From contig CM071589.1 in assembly GCA_036429605.1 (NCBI GenBank), positions 6,944,001 through 7,008,000 of the forward strand: a stretch of 64,000 nt of DNA, read 5' to 3'. Positions 1 to 11,900 of the stretch are shown piece by piece. This DNA is from Cladobotryum mycophilum. Its lineage: Eukaryota > Ascomycota > Sordariomycetes > Hypocreales > Hypocreaceae. The stretch's first letter is position 1. Each line of letters opens with the position of its first letter. The translations under genes and the position numbers were made by a program. The notes below the pieces were generated by a model. The model searched no databases. It had not been told where the DNA came from and worked only from the letters and a program-made list of their open reading frames with translations.

Positions 1-1
1 G

Positions 2-475
2 CACCAGTGGCAGGAGACGAAGCGCAGTGATCATCTGAGTGCGCAGAAGAGTTTTTTTGCTGCCTACAATGAGTTTATGGCTTATTCGAATCTCTCGGGA
101 TTCGATGGGGAGGCTAGATTCGCCTCCATGCAGCGTATTCTATGGAGTGTATGGAGGGTGGTGGAGTATATGGATATTGCAGAAGACTTCAAGATATGGT
201 TGTGCGGATATCTTGTTGTGGCCTTGGGTCATCTAGTTGTTAGTCAAACCAGTTTTTTTTTTGTATCTAGTTTGAACGGATTTCTTTCCCTCCCTAGTCA
301 ATTATCCAAGTGTCCTTTTGTGCCTCAGTGCGACAGGTGCTTTTGCGTAGACCACAATGGGAACTCCAAGGTCGTATCTTCCATTGAGACATTGAAAGGT
401 GATACTAATGGGATACTCCACATCCAAATTCCAGCATTCAGCAACACAAATATTCTAGAATTCTTGGTGCCTTAA
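2..475 (+). CDS. C-terminal part of an unidentified ORF, cut by the window edge
   Basis: An open frame enters from the left edge and reads without a stop to 475, giving about 157 residues. The first ~80 residues look protein-like, with mixed aromatic and charged residues such as FMAYSNLSGFDGEARF. The last ~70 are less convincing and may be intronic or untranslated sequence read through. I recognise no domain. The absence of a start codon fits a gene whose 5' part lies outside the window. It could also be a chance ORF. Confidence 0.3.
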   Translation, partial: HQWQETKRSDHLSAQKSFFAAYNEFMAYSNLSGFDGEARFASMQRILWSVWRVVEYMDIAEDFKIWLCGYLVVALGHLVVSQTSFFFVSSLNGFLSLPSQLSKCPFVPQCDRCFCVDHNGNSKVVSSIETLKGDTNGILHIQIPAFSNTNILEFLVP

Positions 476-1011
476 AGTAGTGTGTTTGAGAAAAGCATAC
501 CCTGGAAAGCTCTCGTTTAACCTGACAAGTTCAAACAAGTAGTAGTAGAATCTTCCATGCGAATCAAGGATTCCCCGGCTTCCGCTTCAATGGCATGGGC
601 ACTAAGACAAAAAGCGTAAGACAAGCTCCGGACGGTCCACCAACAACGGAGCCGAAAATGCCTATTTAGGAAACAGATCGATCCACTCTTTTCGGTATTA
701 TTTCACTCAAGATTCTTGGTCCAGCGGGACGGTCTCGGGATTATGTAAAGTTGATGTGCAAAGCCGAAGCCGTGCCCGATTGACGTCTATGATGTTGACG
801 CTGGATGGCTCCAAGGGGCGGCGCCTCTGACGTTGGAGATAAGGCTGAGATGGAGTTATGGGATAGCCCAGTGTCACAAGGTGTGAGTTGAAATGATATA
901 AAGAACGTGAGCTACCCTCAACACTAGCAATTCATCAGCATTAACGCTTCAATCATCGCAACCACAATTCAATACAAATACTCAAAAAACAACACCTTCA
1001 CCTTTTTAACA
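476..1011. promoter_or_regulatory. Intergenic region and promoter of the SDR gene
   Basis: No gene is visible here. A TATA-like TATAAAG lies at about 897-903, roughly 110 bp upstream of the SDR start. It is followed by CA-rich, pyrimidine-rich leader sequence ending in CTTTTTAACAATG, a good fungal start context. Confidence 0.5.
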
Positions 1012-1811
1012 ATGTCTCTCCAAGATAAAGTCATCCTCATCACCGGTGCCTCCAATGGCATTGGCAAAGCCTGCGCCCAACGCCTCGCCAAAGAAGGCGC
1101 CAGCGTCGTCATCAACTACAACACCGACTCCGCCTCTGCTAACGCCATGGTCGAGTCCCTAGGCGCCGACCGCGCCCTCGCCGTGCAGGCCGACGCGTCC
1201 AAGGTGGAGGACATTGAGCGCCTCGTGGAGGCCGCGGTGGCCAAGTTCGGGCGCATCGATACAATCATGGCGAATGCGGGGATGATGCTGATGAGGGAAG
1301 TGGAGAATACGAGTGAGGAGGATTTTGGGAGGATGTTTGATCTAAATGTGAAGGGGCCCTACTTTTTGGCACAGGTAATTCTCCCCCACTACCTTTGACA
1401 GATGATGAGTTCCCATACTGACAATCATTGCAGAAAGCTATTCCTCATATGCTACCTGGTTCAAAGATCCTCTTCGTTTCAACAGGCGTCTGCCATCTTT
1501 CATCAATCACGCCCAGTTATCTTCTTTACGCAGCCACCAAGGGTTCCATCGAGCAAATGACCCGCGTCATGGCCAAGGGCCTCGCCAGCAAGGGTATCAC
1601 CGTCAATGCCGTTGCGCCGGGCCCAATTGCCACCGAGTTTTTCTACCGCGGCAAGACAGAAGCTGCGATTACTGCTGTCAAGGGTTTGAGCCCGTTTAAC
1701 AGACTAGGCGAGGCAGAGGAGATTGCAAATGTTGTCAACTTCTTGTGCAGCAAGGAGAGCTCTTGGGTTGCTGGACAGACGATTTTGGTGAATGGAGCGA
1801 CGATGGTTTAA
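1012..1811 (+). CDS. Short-chain dehydrogenase/reductase (SDR family)
   Basis: Two exons, 1012-1374 and 1434-1811, joined in phase 0 across a 59-bp GT-AG intron, encode 246 residues, the usual length of a classical SDR. Visible motifs are the N-terminal NAD(P)-binding TGASNGIGK near residue 11, the NAG motif near residue 88, and the catalytic YAATK (YxxxK) in exon 2, followed by a PG motif (APGPIATEF). The C-terminal half ends with the common SDR pattern around SSWVAGQTILVNGA. The family catalyses NAD(P)H-dependent oxidoreduction of alcohols and ketones in the cytosol; the substrate cannot be read from the sequence. The ATG at 1012 is chosen for its AACAATGTC context and because the Rossmann strand follows directly. 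No neighbouring gene suggests a pathway, although it is on the same strand as the later metabolic genes. Confidence 0.92.
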
Positions 1812-2054
1812 GTTGCTTTATTCATCTCAATTATAGCTTAAGTATGTTCGATCTAATAGAAATGAATACCATACATCATGGCGCCATTGCCAGCACTCAT
1901 CCTCTCATCATATCGTCCATTTCTGTGTAACCATGTGTGATCTTGTGTGATATGCTATCCCGACTTCGCTTACTACCATTCTAAAAATACTCGGTCCAAA
2001 ATAGCTGATGTCAATCCAACTGAATAGAAAGGGTAGCAATTTGCAGCCCTCAAT

Positions 2055-2315
2055 TTAGCAGTTGGGGCACTTGCAGTCAGACTTCCACGCAGCGTCGTTC
2101 GCCACCACTCCACAGCAGTACTTGAAGTCCTTCAACTTGTTGCTAATGGAATGGGCATCACAGTTGTCTCCATTGGTGAACTGGCCCTTGAGAATTCTGC
2201 AGCACTCTTTGGTGACGTAAGAGTCGGGAGAACCGCTGGGGTTCTTGCATTTGCAAGCTTCGGCGAGCGGAAGGGTGGCAGTGATGGCGATGGTAAGAAA
2301 GTTGAGGGGCTTCAT
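2055..2315 (-). CDS. Small secreted cysteine-rich protein, 10 Cys (paralogue 1)
   Basis: A single-exon 86-residue ORF. It starts with a signal peptide (MKPLNFLTIAITATLPLAEA, hydrophobic core at residues 4-18) that is probably cleaved just before Cys21. The mature part of about 66 residues holds ten cysteines at 21, 23, 38, 39, 52, 67, 68, 81, 83 and 86, a CxC...CC...C...CC...CxCxxC layout that suggests five disulphides. The protein at 14717-14974 has the same spacing and shares the motif DAHSI/NAHSI plus an SDC(K/H)CP.C tail, so the two are paralogues. A TATA-like TATAAAAG lies about 140 bp upstream on the minus strand (2451-2458). Secreted proteins of this kind are often effectors, antimicrobial proteins or surface proteins; I cannot say which. 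Confidence 0.8.
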   Translation of the reverse strand: MKPLNFLTIAITATLPLAEACKCKNPSGSPDSYVTKECCRILKGQFTNGDNCDAHSISNKLKDFKYCCGVVANDAAWKSDCKCPNC

Positions 2316-4827
2316 TATGAAGTGAACATGTGGTAAAGGGTTGTAGTTATTTTTTGGCCGACCAGATAGTTATATGATCTTGATATTAATCGCAATGAGT
2401 GGGGAATGAATGTGGTGAAGCTGAGATTCACTCTCGAGATCTCTTGCTGCCTTTTATAAGCAAAGATACACAGCTAGCTATTTGACCACGGCAACATATC
2501 CATGGTGTTTATCCTTCTAGAATCTCTTGATTTCTACCGCTGGTGCGGTGTATCTCCTTTAGGTACAAGGTGATCCCGTTGGGAAAGTCGAGGTTTCGAT
2601 GTTCATGCCATGATGCCAGTCCGGGAAAAGCATGACATTCCTATTAGTAGGTTCCCGGCCTTCAAGACGTGCTTATTTCCATACCAAGCTGTTTTGACGA
2701 TTCTGGTTCCAAGACTAGCGGCACGTTGCGCAATGTCTTTGCTAAGGGAGACCATAACATCATGTTCTCCACAATCCATCCCACATGGCATCCAGAAGCT
2801 TTAATGTTCATGGTATGTACCGAGGAAGCGATTAAATAATGGGAACGGGTCATACTCAACGTCTTAATCCTTTTTTATTCTCCCATGTTGCTGTATCTAT
2901 GGAGAAGTGTCCACAATGATGACGGAGTATCTTATTGAGGACAGTACCGACTTGATACTATTACGCCAGAATTTGTTGAGTGAGCATTCCTCCACTCCAC
3001 GGTGGACCTGGCAGCTTGACATCACCATTTTGGAAATGCAAAGTCTTGTTTTCGCGCGGGTGCACTCTTCTCTTCTTGACTGACTACTAACAGGTTCAGT
3101 CTTCCATGTTCTTGATACGCATCAAGGGCGCGGTTGGAGATAAATAAAAATAAAAAGAATATGATATGTTGACGATTCCGAGCAGGGTGTTGAGTGGAAG
3201 TGAAGGGAAGAGTCACACCTCATGGCATAATTAAATGAAGTTCCGAATTCCATTTCCATTATTTCAAACATACCATGTATAGAACAACATCTATTTGGCC
3301 GACGTAATGTAAAGCTTGGCGGTTGACACTTGCAGTCTAGACTTGTAGGGTAGGCGGCGCTATTTGCCATGCTGACCTTTGACCCCCTGAAAAGAAGACT
3401 GACGAAGCACTGAAGCACCAAAGAACTAAAGCAATGTAGCAATGGATGGAGCTCTACCGTATATAATCTCAATAGGGTCAGGCTGTGCTAAAGAAAATTA
3501 ACAAAAAAGATACAGGAGAATACTTCCAACGCGCATCACGGTACTACGTCAGAGTAGAAGAACCGTAGAAACAGTAGCGAATAGGCCTCCCAGGAAGATT
3601 GATGAACTGTAGTCTTTCAACTGCATTACAAAATAACTGCTAATTCTTCTCCCGGTGCTGTAAACCCCCAGGAAAGCAATTTGCAGACCAAGGCAAGATC
3701 CCATATATCGACGCACAGCCCACTCCTGAACTATAAGTATTATTAAACTGGACTTTTGCCCCTGTCAGCGCTAAGTACGGTACTTTGATCGCTTAATACC
3801 TACCCTATAGTCTGGGAATCTTTCAACGGTCCAGAGCGCCTTTTTCTTTATTTTCCGTCTTGAACCTCGGTCAAGTCACTGTTTGGTCATAGTTCAGGGG
3901 GTACAATGTACAGACATGTGCGCAAAAAGAAATCGTGTGTTGTGCAAGACTTTGTATCAATGAAGCTGTTCATATATGGTATAGCTAGGTTGATATGATT
4001 GGTTCTCCGGGTGACTCCTCGGTCTGCCACTTTGACCCAGTGTTGCCAGTCCCGCAAAAGGCGGGGTGTGGGGTTGCTGTGGCTGTGCCGATTATCTCGT
4101 CTCCAAGTTGATCGCAAGGCAGAATGTGATAAAGTGGCTCAGCCCCAGCCAGTCTCACTCTCATGCAAGCATGACAATCACATTCATACGTAGCTTGAGG
4201 GGGGCAGGCGAGGTCAGATTATAGAGCACTTTAAATCATGTTCCTGTTGTTTCCGTTGTAACTGGCGTTAATGATCAGCCCTATCAGGTACGGAGCACCA
4301 TCACCCGTATACATTGCCCACACATTAAGGAACGTCAATTGGCGGAGACCCCTCAAGAGCTGAATGTGCACTCTAGGCTCCCGTCTCGATATCCGAATTC
4401 ACTTTCAATGTTAGCGTCAAGATAACAAACAGAATCCCTACATTTTCCGTCGTATTGGCCATCATCAAACTCGCGCCCTTCACTGCCTGTTCCGTTACAC
4501 GTTTGGCTTGCATTAACTTAACTGTAAAAGAGTCCTGAAATCTTACTGGACGGTTGCCTGATCCTCGTAAGACGCCTGCAGATTAACTGATTTCTGATCG
4601 TCGTCTTACGGGTTGCCTCAAAGCTGCCTAACTGCGGCGTGAGTCACGGCCCCGCCAGGAGGAGGCGTCTGGTTCGCCTATACGAGCAGCCCAAGTTGTA
4701 TTAATATGACAGTATTCCTCTTATTGAGCTTTCCTTTTATTCCATCAACATTGTATCTTTCTTGCATTCTCTTCAATCTCCATTCTCACCGCTATCTACA
4801 CAGGCAGTCAAACAGCCAGATTCAACA
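2316..4827. other. Intergenic region, no gene recognised
   Basis: About 2.5 kb. The first ~150 bp are the promoter of the minus-strand secreted protein. The rest holds only short ORFs on both strands without recognisable motifs, codon structure or splice-consistent continuations. I see no tRNA-like B box, transposase fragment or tandem repeat. The last ~150 bp should carry the promoter of the AAA ATPase gene, but no clear TATA box is visible. Confidence 0.4.
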
Positions 4828-7665
4828 ATGGCTCGCACAGGGCAGACTCGCAGGAAGTCGAATGACATGAAGTCTATTCCCCGACGAGGCATCCGATATC
4901 CCGTCGATTCTGGGGCTGGCCGTTCGACACGCGGCTATGGTCCACAGGATATTGACTATATGGCTCTCCGGGAGGAGGAAAAGCGCCGCGAGCGCATCCT
5001 CGCCGACCGCCGCCGAGTCGCGGCCAAGTGGCGCCCCAAGATCCCAGAGGTCCGCAAGGTGAACTTTGAAAACTTCAAGAACCGCTTCCAGGGCGAGGAA
5101 GAGCCCGACTATGCCGTCGAAGTCCTCGTGGCTGGCCCCGGACTGCAGGGGCAGATCCGGCGCGAGCGCGGCTTACGTCGTAGCGAGGAGACGGCTAGGA
5201 TGCGCAAGAGATTCTACGGCCTCGACTCTGGTCGAAACAACAACTCTGCTGCTGATGGCCGTAAGAAGATAGATCCGCTTGAGAAGTTGAGGCGGGACAG
5301 GAGGAATGAGCTGCTTTCGTCTGATACCGATATTCAGCGGATTCGGGTGCAGTCGCAGCCCGTCCTGGGACATCTGACGTCGCTCTTGAACGATACCGAG
5401 TCGAGATCTACTCCTCGCACATTCATGCGGCCTTTCAAGGCCCTGGTATACTTTCAGCCAAAGATGCGAGAGATTCTCGCTACATTGGAGGAGAAGTGGG
5501 CGGATTATGAAGAAGTGCTTGATGGGCAAGGCTCTGACACTGCAGACACGGCAGGCAGTGAAGAGGCCGAGGTTCTGGTCGAGGCCCTGAGAAAAGATGA
5601 CCTTGACACGGATGCCAAGTCTGGCGAGGAAGGTGACGAGGAGACTGACGATGATGATACTGAGTCGCTCACATCAGTGGACTCCAACGCCAATGAAAAC
5701 TTTGACAGCCTCATGGACAGTCCCGAGGCTCTGAGAGACATGCGATGCTATGTCAATTTCATCGACGAGGAAATCATGCCCCTTTACAACCGCTTCGAGG
5801 GCAGCACCGCTGAAAAGGTCAAGTTTGATGACTTGTGGTCGCTGTTCCGCGTGGGCGACCTCGTCTACATGCCGGCGGCTGTCGAGGCAGGCGGTAGATA
5901 CCACGAAGTCTGGCGAATCTACAAGGTCGAGGTGCCCAACCCCGAGACGTCTTATCCCAAGAACGGATGGGACTTTTTCGAGGATTTTGACGACGTCAAC
6001 GACGAAACCAAGTTCAGGATCTCGGCGTACTACATTGACCGCGACGGCTCGACGTTTGGTGCTGTCAAGAACAAGTTTGAGATTGAAGCCTTTTCCGGCG
6101 AGCGGTCCATTGATTCGCTGCAATGCTACCCGATGCGCTACCAGCCTGGTCACCAGGAGCTCATCGAGGGCTTGAAGGAACAGGGCCGCAAGTTCCTGCA
6201 TTACTTGGAGGATCGCCACCAGCAGCACAACGCGTGGACGCTGACCAGGAACCCGCCCACGCGTCACCACCAGCCCGATGATGAGATTCTGGAGAACCAG
6301 GACTACGAGAAGATGCGCCACCCGGAGTTTGTGGAGAGCGATGTCATTGTCGACCTGACCGAGGCGTACCAGAAGATGCCCAACTGGCGACCCAATTTCC
6401 ACCAGCTGGCCCTCAACAAGGCAGGCCGGTGCGAGATTTCCGAAGACGAGGTGCCGATCCAGCACTGGTTTGACGGCATGCGCCAGAACAGGTCGTATGT
6501 GCAAAAGGAAATTATCCAAATGGCTGATGGCATCGAGAGCCGCCAGCGCCGCGATAACCTCGGCGTGGACGCGTTCCTGCGCAACCGCCTCAAGGGATCT
6601 CGAAACTTTGAGGCAAACGCCCAGGCCCTGAAGCTGCGCGACGAAGATCTCGTGCTGCTCCCCAAGCGCATGTTTGCGTACGCCTTGCGAGAGCGCCGCT
6701 TCATGCCCATTGATTTGAACGTCCTCAAGCCGGTGCGCCGGGAACCTGGTGTATTTGAGAACCTCCGCATTCACAGCGACTACAAGGATGTGGTACGCAG
6801 TCTGGTCATGTCTCATTTCCAGAAGAAGCAGCTTGAGCGGCGGTATGTTGATGCCGCAACAGAGGGGCCGGGCCAGGATCTGATTCAGGGCAAGGGTCGT
6901 GGTCTTGTCGTTCTTCTGCACGGTGTGCCTGGTGTCGGCAAGACAGCAACGGCAGAGGCTGTGGCTATGGAGAACCGCAAGCCACTGTTTGTGATTACCT
7001 GCGGTGATCTCGGTCTGTCACCTCACGAGGTAGAGTCCTCTCTAAAGAACGTCTTCCGTCTCGCGCACCTGTGGGACTGCGTGCTCCTGCTCGACGAGGC
7101 CGACGTTTTCCTCTCCCAGCGATCTAAGCTGGACATGAAGCGCAACGCCCTCGTGTCCGTCTTCCTCCGCGTGCTAGAGTACTACAATGGCCTCCTCTTC
7201 TTGACGACCAACCGTGTGGGCACCATCGACGAGGCCTTCAAGTCGCGAATCCATCTGTCGCTGTACTACCCGCCCCTCGACAAGACGCAGACGACTGAAA
7301 TCTTCCGCCTTAACATCGCCAAGCTCAGGCTCATGGAGTCCGAGCGGCAGAGGATGACGGGCGAGCCGGCGCTGGTGATCAAGGACGACGAGATCCTCGA
7401 CTTTGCCACCAAGCACTACGAGGACCTGGCGCGCTCTACGGGCTGCTGGAACGGTCGGCAGATCAGGAACGCCTTCCAGATCGCGTCGAGCCTGGCGCTG
7501 CACAACTACACAAAGGACGCGGAGCTGGCTCGGTCCAAGGGCCAGCTGCCGCCCGCGGCGCCCGTGCTGGATAGGCGGCTGTTTGACAAGGTGCAGATCT
7601 CGACGCAGAGCTTTGATAAGCATATGAAGAAGGAGGGGGAGGGTATGATGATGAGTTGCCGCTGA
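4828..7665 (+). CDS. AAA+ ATPase with N-terminal DUF7025-like region
   Basis: An intronless gene of 945 residues. An upstream in-frame TTG exists at 4762, but the first ATG is at 4828 in a CAACAATGG context, so it is taken as the start. The N-terminal third is charged, with an acidic stretch near residues 260-300 (EEGDEETDDDD). A central block with KFDDLWSLFRVGDLVYMP matches the DUF7025 pattern common in filamentous-fungal AAA proteins. The AAA core has Walker A GVPGVGKT at 699-706, Walker B VLLLDEAD at 752-759, a sensor-1 Asn at 795 in LTTNR, and an arginine-finger candidate in FKSRIH (Arg807). The family hydrolyses ATP to remodel proteins, usually as a hexamer; the substrate of this fungal subfamily is unknown. 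It sits between a secreted protein gene and an NLR. Codon use is GC-rich at third positions, unlike the NLRs, which suggests a well-expressed native gene. Confidence 0.88.
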   Translation: MARTGQTRRKSNDMKSIPRRGIRYPVDSGAGRSTRGYGPQDIDYMALREEEKRRERILADRRRVAAKWRPKIPEVRKVNFENFKNRFQGEEEPDYAVEVLVAGPGLQGQIRRERGLRRSEETARMRKRFYGLDSGRNNNSAADGRKKIDPLEKLRRDRRNELLSSDTDIQRIRVQSQPVLGHLTSLLNDTESRSTPRTFMRPFKALVYFQPKMREILATLEEKWADYEEVLDGQGSDTADTAGSEEAEVLVEALRKDDLDTDAKSGEEGDEETDDDDTESLTSVDSNANENFDSLMDSPEALRDMRCYVNFIDEEIMPLYNRFEGSTAEKVKFDDLWSLFRVGDLVYMPAAVEAGGRYHEVWRIYKVEVPNPETSYPKNGWDFFEDFDDVNDETKFRISAYYIDRDGSTFGAVKNKFEIEAFSGERSIDSLQCYPMRYQPGHQELIEGLKEQGRKFLHYLEDRHQQHNAWTLTRNPPTRHHQPDDEILENQDYEKMRHPEFVESDVIVDLTEAYQKMPNWRPNFHQLALNKAGRCEISEDEVPIQHWFDGMRQNRSYVQKEIIQMADGIESRQRRDNLGVDAFLRNRLKGSRNFEANAQALKLRDEDLVLLPKRMFAYALRERRFMPIDLNVLKPVRREPGVFENLRIHSDYKDVVRSLVMSHFQKKQLERRYVDAATEGPGQDLIQGKGRGLVVLLHGVPGVGKTATAEAVAMENRKPLFVITCGDLGLSPHEVESSLKNVFRLAHLWDCVLLLDEADVFLSQRSKLDMKRNALVSVFLRVLEYYNGLLFLTTNRVGTIDEAFKSRIHLSLYYPPLDKTQTTEIFRLNIAKLRLMESERQRMTGEPALVIKDDEILDFATKHYEDLARSTGCWNGRQIRNAFQIASSLALHNYTKDAELARSKGQLPPAAPVLDRRLFDKVQISTQSFDKHMKKEGEGMMMSCR

Positions 7666-8911
7666 GGAGCACGTTTCACGACTAAAGTGGGTGACGGAAT
7701 GATGGATTGATGCCAGCGACGAGTTTACATTTATCTCTTTGCTTTTGTATTAGATGCATGATTAATAGATGCATCAGATGTTAACAATCACAAATTTATG
7801 ATCACTGATTCTGGGCCATCTTGCTGAACATGACGAAAGAAATGATGTAAATTCTTCGTGGAAGTTAGGTCCATTATTCCAGTCGACGAGAGGTGCGTGT
7901 TGCAGTCTATTTCACCCCAGCGTAAAAGTTTCACACCACAAGACTAGTTTGATGGCCGAGTATTATACCTTGATATGTCCTCCTTTTGGGAACAACGCTC
8001 GTCGTATTATGGACAGCGGCTGTCATCTCATGAACAAGCGTCGACCTTTTCTGAACGACTGCCTCGATAGGCGCCCGAAATTTGCGATGATAGTGACATG
8101 GGCTAAAGATCTGGCGAAAAACGTTAATGTGAAAAATGTCATGGTCTTGAACCTCATTCGGCGGGATGACTTTTGATAGATGCGTTACCCTAAGCTGAGA
8201 AGAGTCTTGAAACCTCTGGAGGCTCTAGATGGTCCCCGCCATCGTCATCTCTCTCCTATGTAAAGGCAATAGATATTCTTTTGCTTTACTATATGCGCGG
8301 CGTGAATAGTTCTGCAGATTTAAAATCTTTCCCCTACGGATATAAGGCTTTGCTTGGCCAACTATTTGCATCACCTAATAATTTCCCATGTGCGGTCGTT
8401 CGAGGTATGTCGCTGTTTCATCTACGATACTACGGTCAGAGTGCTCAATTATCTATCAGCAAGATATAAAAATACTCTTTCCTCCTCAATTACGAACCAA
8501 GACAGTCTTGCATCTGGGCATATTCTCTGTGTATTCTGCATATTTGTTCAATAGGAAATGTAATGCATCAATGTGGCGAAAGTTGGGTGATTGGACTGAT
8601 ATGCTTGCATCAGGCATTGTTGCCTGAACATCGATACCTGAAGCAGTCAAGGAAGGTTATTGGTTATGATGATCATGTAATACAGACAAGGGCATTTCAT
8701 TGCTTCATCTCTTCATTTAATCCACGCCCCCATTATTGTCGGGCGCATGTGGGGAACGGCAAACGACATCTCGACCCCTCTCCCATCGCTGTTTGCCCTT
8801 CGTGCGATAATTACCCCTCTGTTTCAAGCTTCTTTCCAAGACTCCTCTGTCTGACATAATTTACTGTTCAGCACTTTTTAAAGAAACGATCAAAATCCTA
8901 AACTGCAACAC
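7666..8911. other. Intergenic region, no gene recognised
   Basis: About 1.2 kb of moderately AT-rich sequence between the AAA ATPase and NLR1, with short ORFs on the plus strand (for example 7949-8176 and 8563-8859). None has recognisable motifs, and their overlapping frames look accidental. The last few hundred bases should contain the NLR1 promoter; I see no clear TATA box. Confidence 0.4.
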
Positions 8912-11900
8912 ATGGCGGCCTGGATAGCTATAGCCACCTTGTCGGTGATTCTAATCCCGGCGCTGGTATATCCTGCGTTTGCAAAGATTAGGCGTCGATC
9001 CCATAGCCCTCGCTCGGATGGACTTCAAATCATATCGGACCCTGTCGATGCTAAATTTGAGTAAGTTGGCCTTGCTATATAATAGTAAAAATCGTCGCCG
9101 TCAGTCAACTAACTTCGCATACAGAATCGTCGCCGTTCATGGCTTGGGCGCGCATTCAGAATACACATGGATGGGCGATTCTTCTGCCACCAGCGAGACC
9201 CTCGACAGCTACCGTCCTGGAAAGATTCATCTTCTTCGTGACCTCCTCAAAGCCGACTTTACAGAGGCCAGAATTCTGAGCTTCGCCTATAACTGCGACT
9301 GGCTGATCGATGCTCCTGTCAAAACGGTCCAGCAAATTGGCGAAACATTGCATGATGCTCTAGTTCAGCACCAGTCAAACCGTCCTGTACGTAGCTCTAT
9401 CCTTTAAAGGCAGGACAACTAATGAAATATCAAGAACATCCCAAGAATCTTTATTGGTCATAGTTTTGGGGGCATAGTTATAAAAATGGTAACCCCCGGC
9501 CTTGCAATTTCTTTACTTATGATGATGCCTAACTCTACCTCAGGCCTTATGCAAGCCCGGAGACCACACTGAAGAGCTCGTAGACAGGACTTGTGGCATC
9601 GTTTTCCTTGGTACGCCACATCATGGATCCAGCTCATCAATTGCAGGCTACGTTGTCGCTCGCCTCACCGAATTTCTGGGATCTAATCCTGAAATGCTTC
9701 TCACGCTCATGAGCCACCAAAAGGAACTCTCAGATTTGGAGGAACGCTTTATTGAGTGTATGAAGCAAAAGGAAGACCGGCGTAACAAGACAGAGATCAT
9801 ATCCTTTTGCGAAACGAAGCCTACTTATATGCTTGGGTGGCTGTCTCTCGGCATAGTGAGTCGACATATCTTCTCTCCTAGTAAAGGACGCTCTAACTGT
9901 GCTAGATTGTTCCCAGAAATTCAGCACGTGGGAGTCACGCAGCTAGAGCAATCCCCATTGACACGGATCATTCAGGATTAAATAAATGCAGTGGGCGGGA
10001 TACTCAGCTGTACAGGGAACTTCAGAAGCAATTGCAGAGACTTCGACCGTATGCTACTATTCTTCCTTGGTTACTACTACTTCCTGACAAATAAAATAGG
10101 ACTACCAAGCCATCGTTGAGTGGCAATCAGAGGGCCGTTCTAGAAAAGCTCAACGGGTTAGATGGTGCCGCATTTGACAGCCACGAGAACGAACACAACG
10201 CCATGTGTCTGGATGGAACGCGCCGTGAGCTTCTTGGCCAGATTGCGCAATGGACTGATGCTGTCGATTATGAACGCATTTATTGGCTTCAGGGTATGGC
10301 TGGCACTGGAAAGTCAACAATTGCGCGTACAGTAGCTCGTGATCTAGCCAGCGTGAATCGTCTAGCCGGCAGTTTCTTCTTCAAAAGAGGCGAAGGTGAT
10401 CGTGGCAGTGCCCGACGCTTCTTCACGACATTGGCAGCGCAAATTGTTCTATTGCTACCCGAGATAGCTGGGCGCGTGCGAAATGCTCTGGAAGCAGACC
10501 CTGGAATCGTCAACAAGTCACTAGGCGACCAGTTCGAGAAGCTCATCCTGGAGCCAATAACGGCAACCCGACGCAACCATTCAACGCCACTTACCATTGT
10601 CATAGATGCTCTTGATGAGTGTGAAGGAGACGGAGATATCAAGACTATTATTTACCAATTCTCACGAATGAACGACAAACAAAAGACGACAATCAAATTC
10701 TTTGTGACCAGCAGATTTGAGCCTCCAATTAGACTGGGATTTGAAGATATCCATGGGCAGTACATAGAATTCCCTCTTCATACCATTCCAAAGGGGGAGA
10801 TTCGGCGAGATATTGAGGCTTTCTTGCAACATAGACTGCAAGCCATTCGACATCAACACAATATGAAGCCAAATTGGCCTAGTCCGACCCAATTCCAGAA
10901 GCTCCTTGATATGGCGATCCCTCTATTCATCTTTGCGGCAACTGCATGTCGTATGGTTGAGGACCATCGAAGAGGTGGTGGGGCAGAGAAAAGACTGAAC
11001 AAGATACTACAATATCAAGCTCAAGAGCAACTAGACTCGACATATCTACCTGCTCTCAATCAGATGGTTTTTAGTCTAAGTACAAGAGAGCGTAACGATG
11101 CAATCAAAGAGTTTAAGTCAATTGTGGGCTCAATCATGACTCTTGCAAGACCTCTTTCTGTCGAGTCTCTGGCACGTCTTCTCCCTGGTGTCGATTTGGA
11201 TTGTGTTTGTGACAGACTGGACTCGCTTCACTCGGTTCTTGATATCCCGTCTAACACCGCCATCCCCGTGAGACTATTTCACGAATCATTTCGAGACTTT
11301 CTCACTAATGCTAATCACAAGGATACGCACGATTTCTGGATTGATAAGAGAGAGGCTCACAAAATGCTTGCATCGAGATGTCTCCAGGTGCTGTCAAGCG
11401 GATATCTGAAAAGGGACATTTGCGGATTGGAAGAGCCAGGGAAAGCTCGCGACGAGATCAGCCCGGCAACTGTTGAGAGATTTTTACCGTCAGAAGTACA
11501 ATATGCGTGTCTTAATTGGGTATATCATTTGAAAGAAGGGGTGGGCGAGGTCAAAGACAATGATCAGGCGCATACGTTTCTTGGATGTCACTTTCTGCAC
11601 TGGCTTGAGGCTTTAAGTCTGATGGGTAGGGAGAGAGAGAGCATTGTAATTATATATGAGCTACAGAGCTTATTGCCAGTAAGTCATCGTCATATCTATA
11701 CGTTAACCTTTGCTTACAAGTAATAGCATACCCGCGAAACTAAAGTCAGCGCATTCCTCGAGGATGCCGAACGATTCATTCTTTACTTTCTTCCAATTAT
11801 GGAATCGGCTCCACTACAACTCTACTACTCGGGGCTTCTCTTGTCTCCAATAAACAGCATTATCCGACAAACATTCCAGAAATATGCGCCCAATTGTGTA

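Noticed and set aside
4762..4827. Upstream 22-codon extension of the AAA ATPase
   Set aside because: It begins with TTG and lacks an ATG; the ATG at 4828 has a good context.
5674..6921. 415-aa minus-strand ORF inside the AAA ATPase gene
   Set aside because: It is the antisense shadow of a GC3-rich coding gene. It has no motifs, and the plus-strand reading has clear AAA and DUF7025 signatures.
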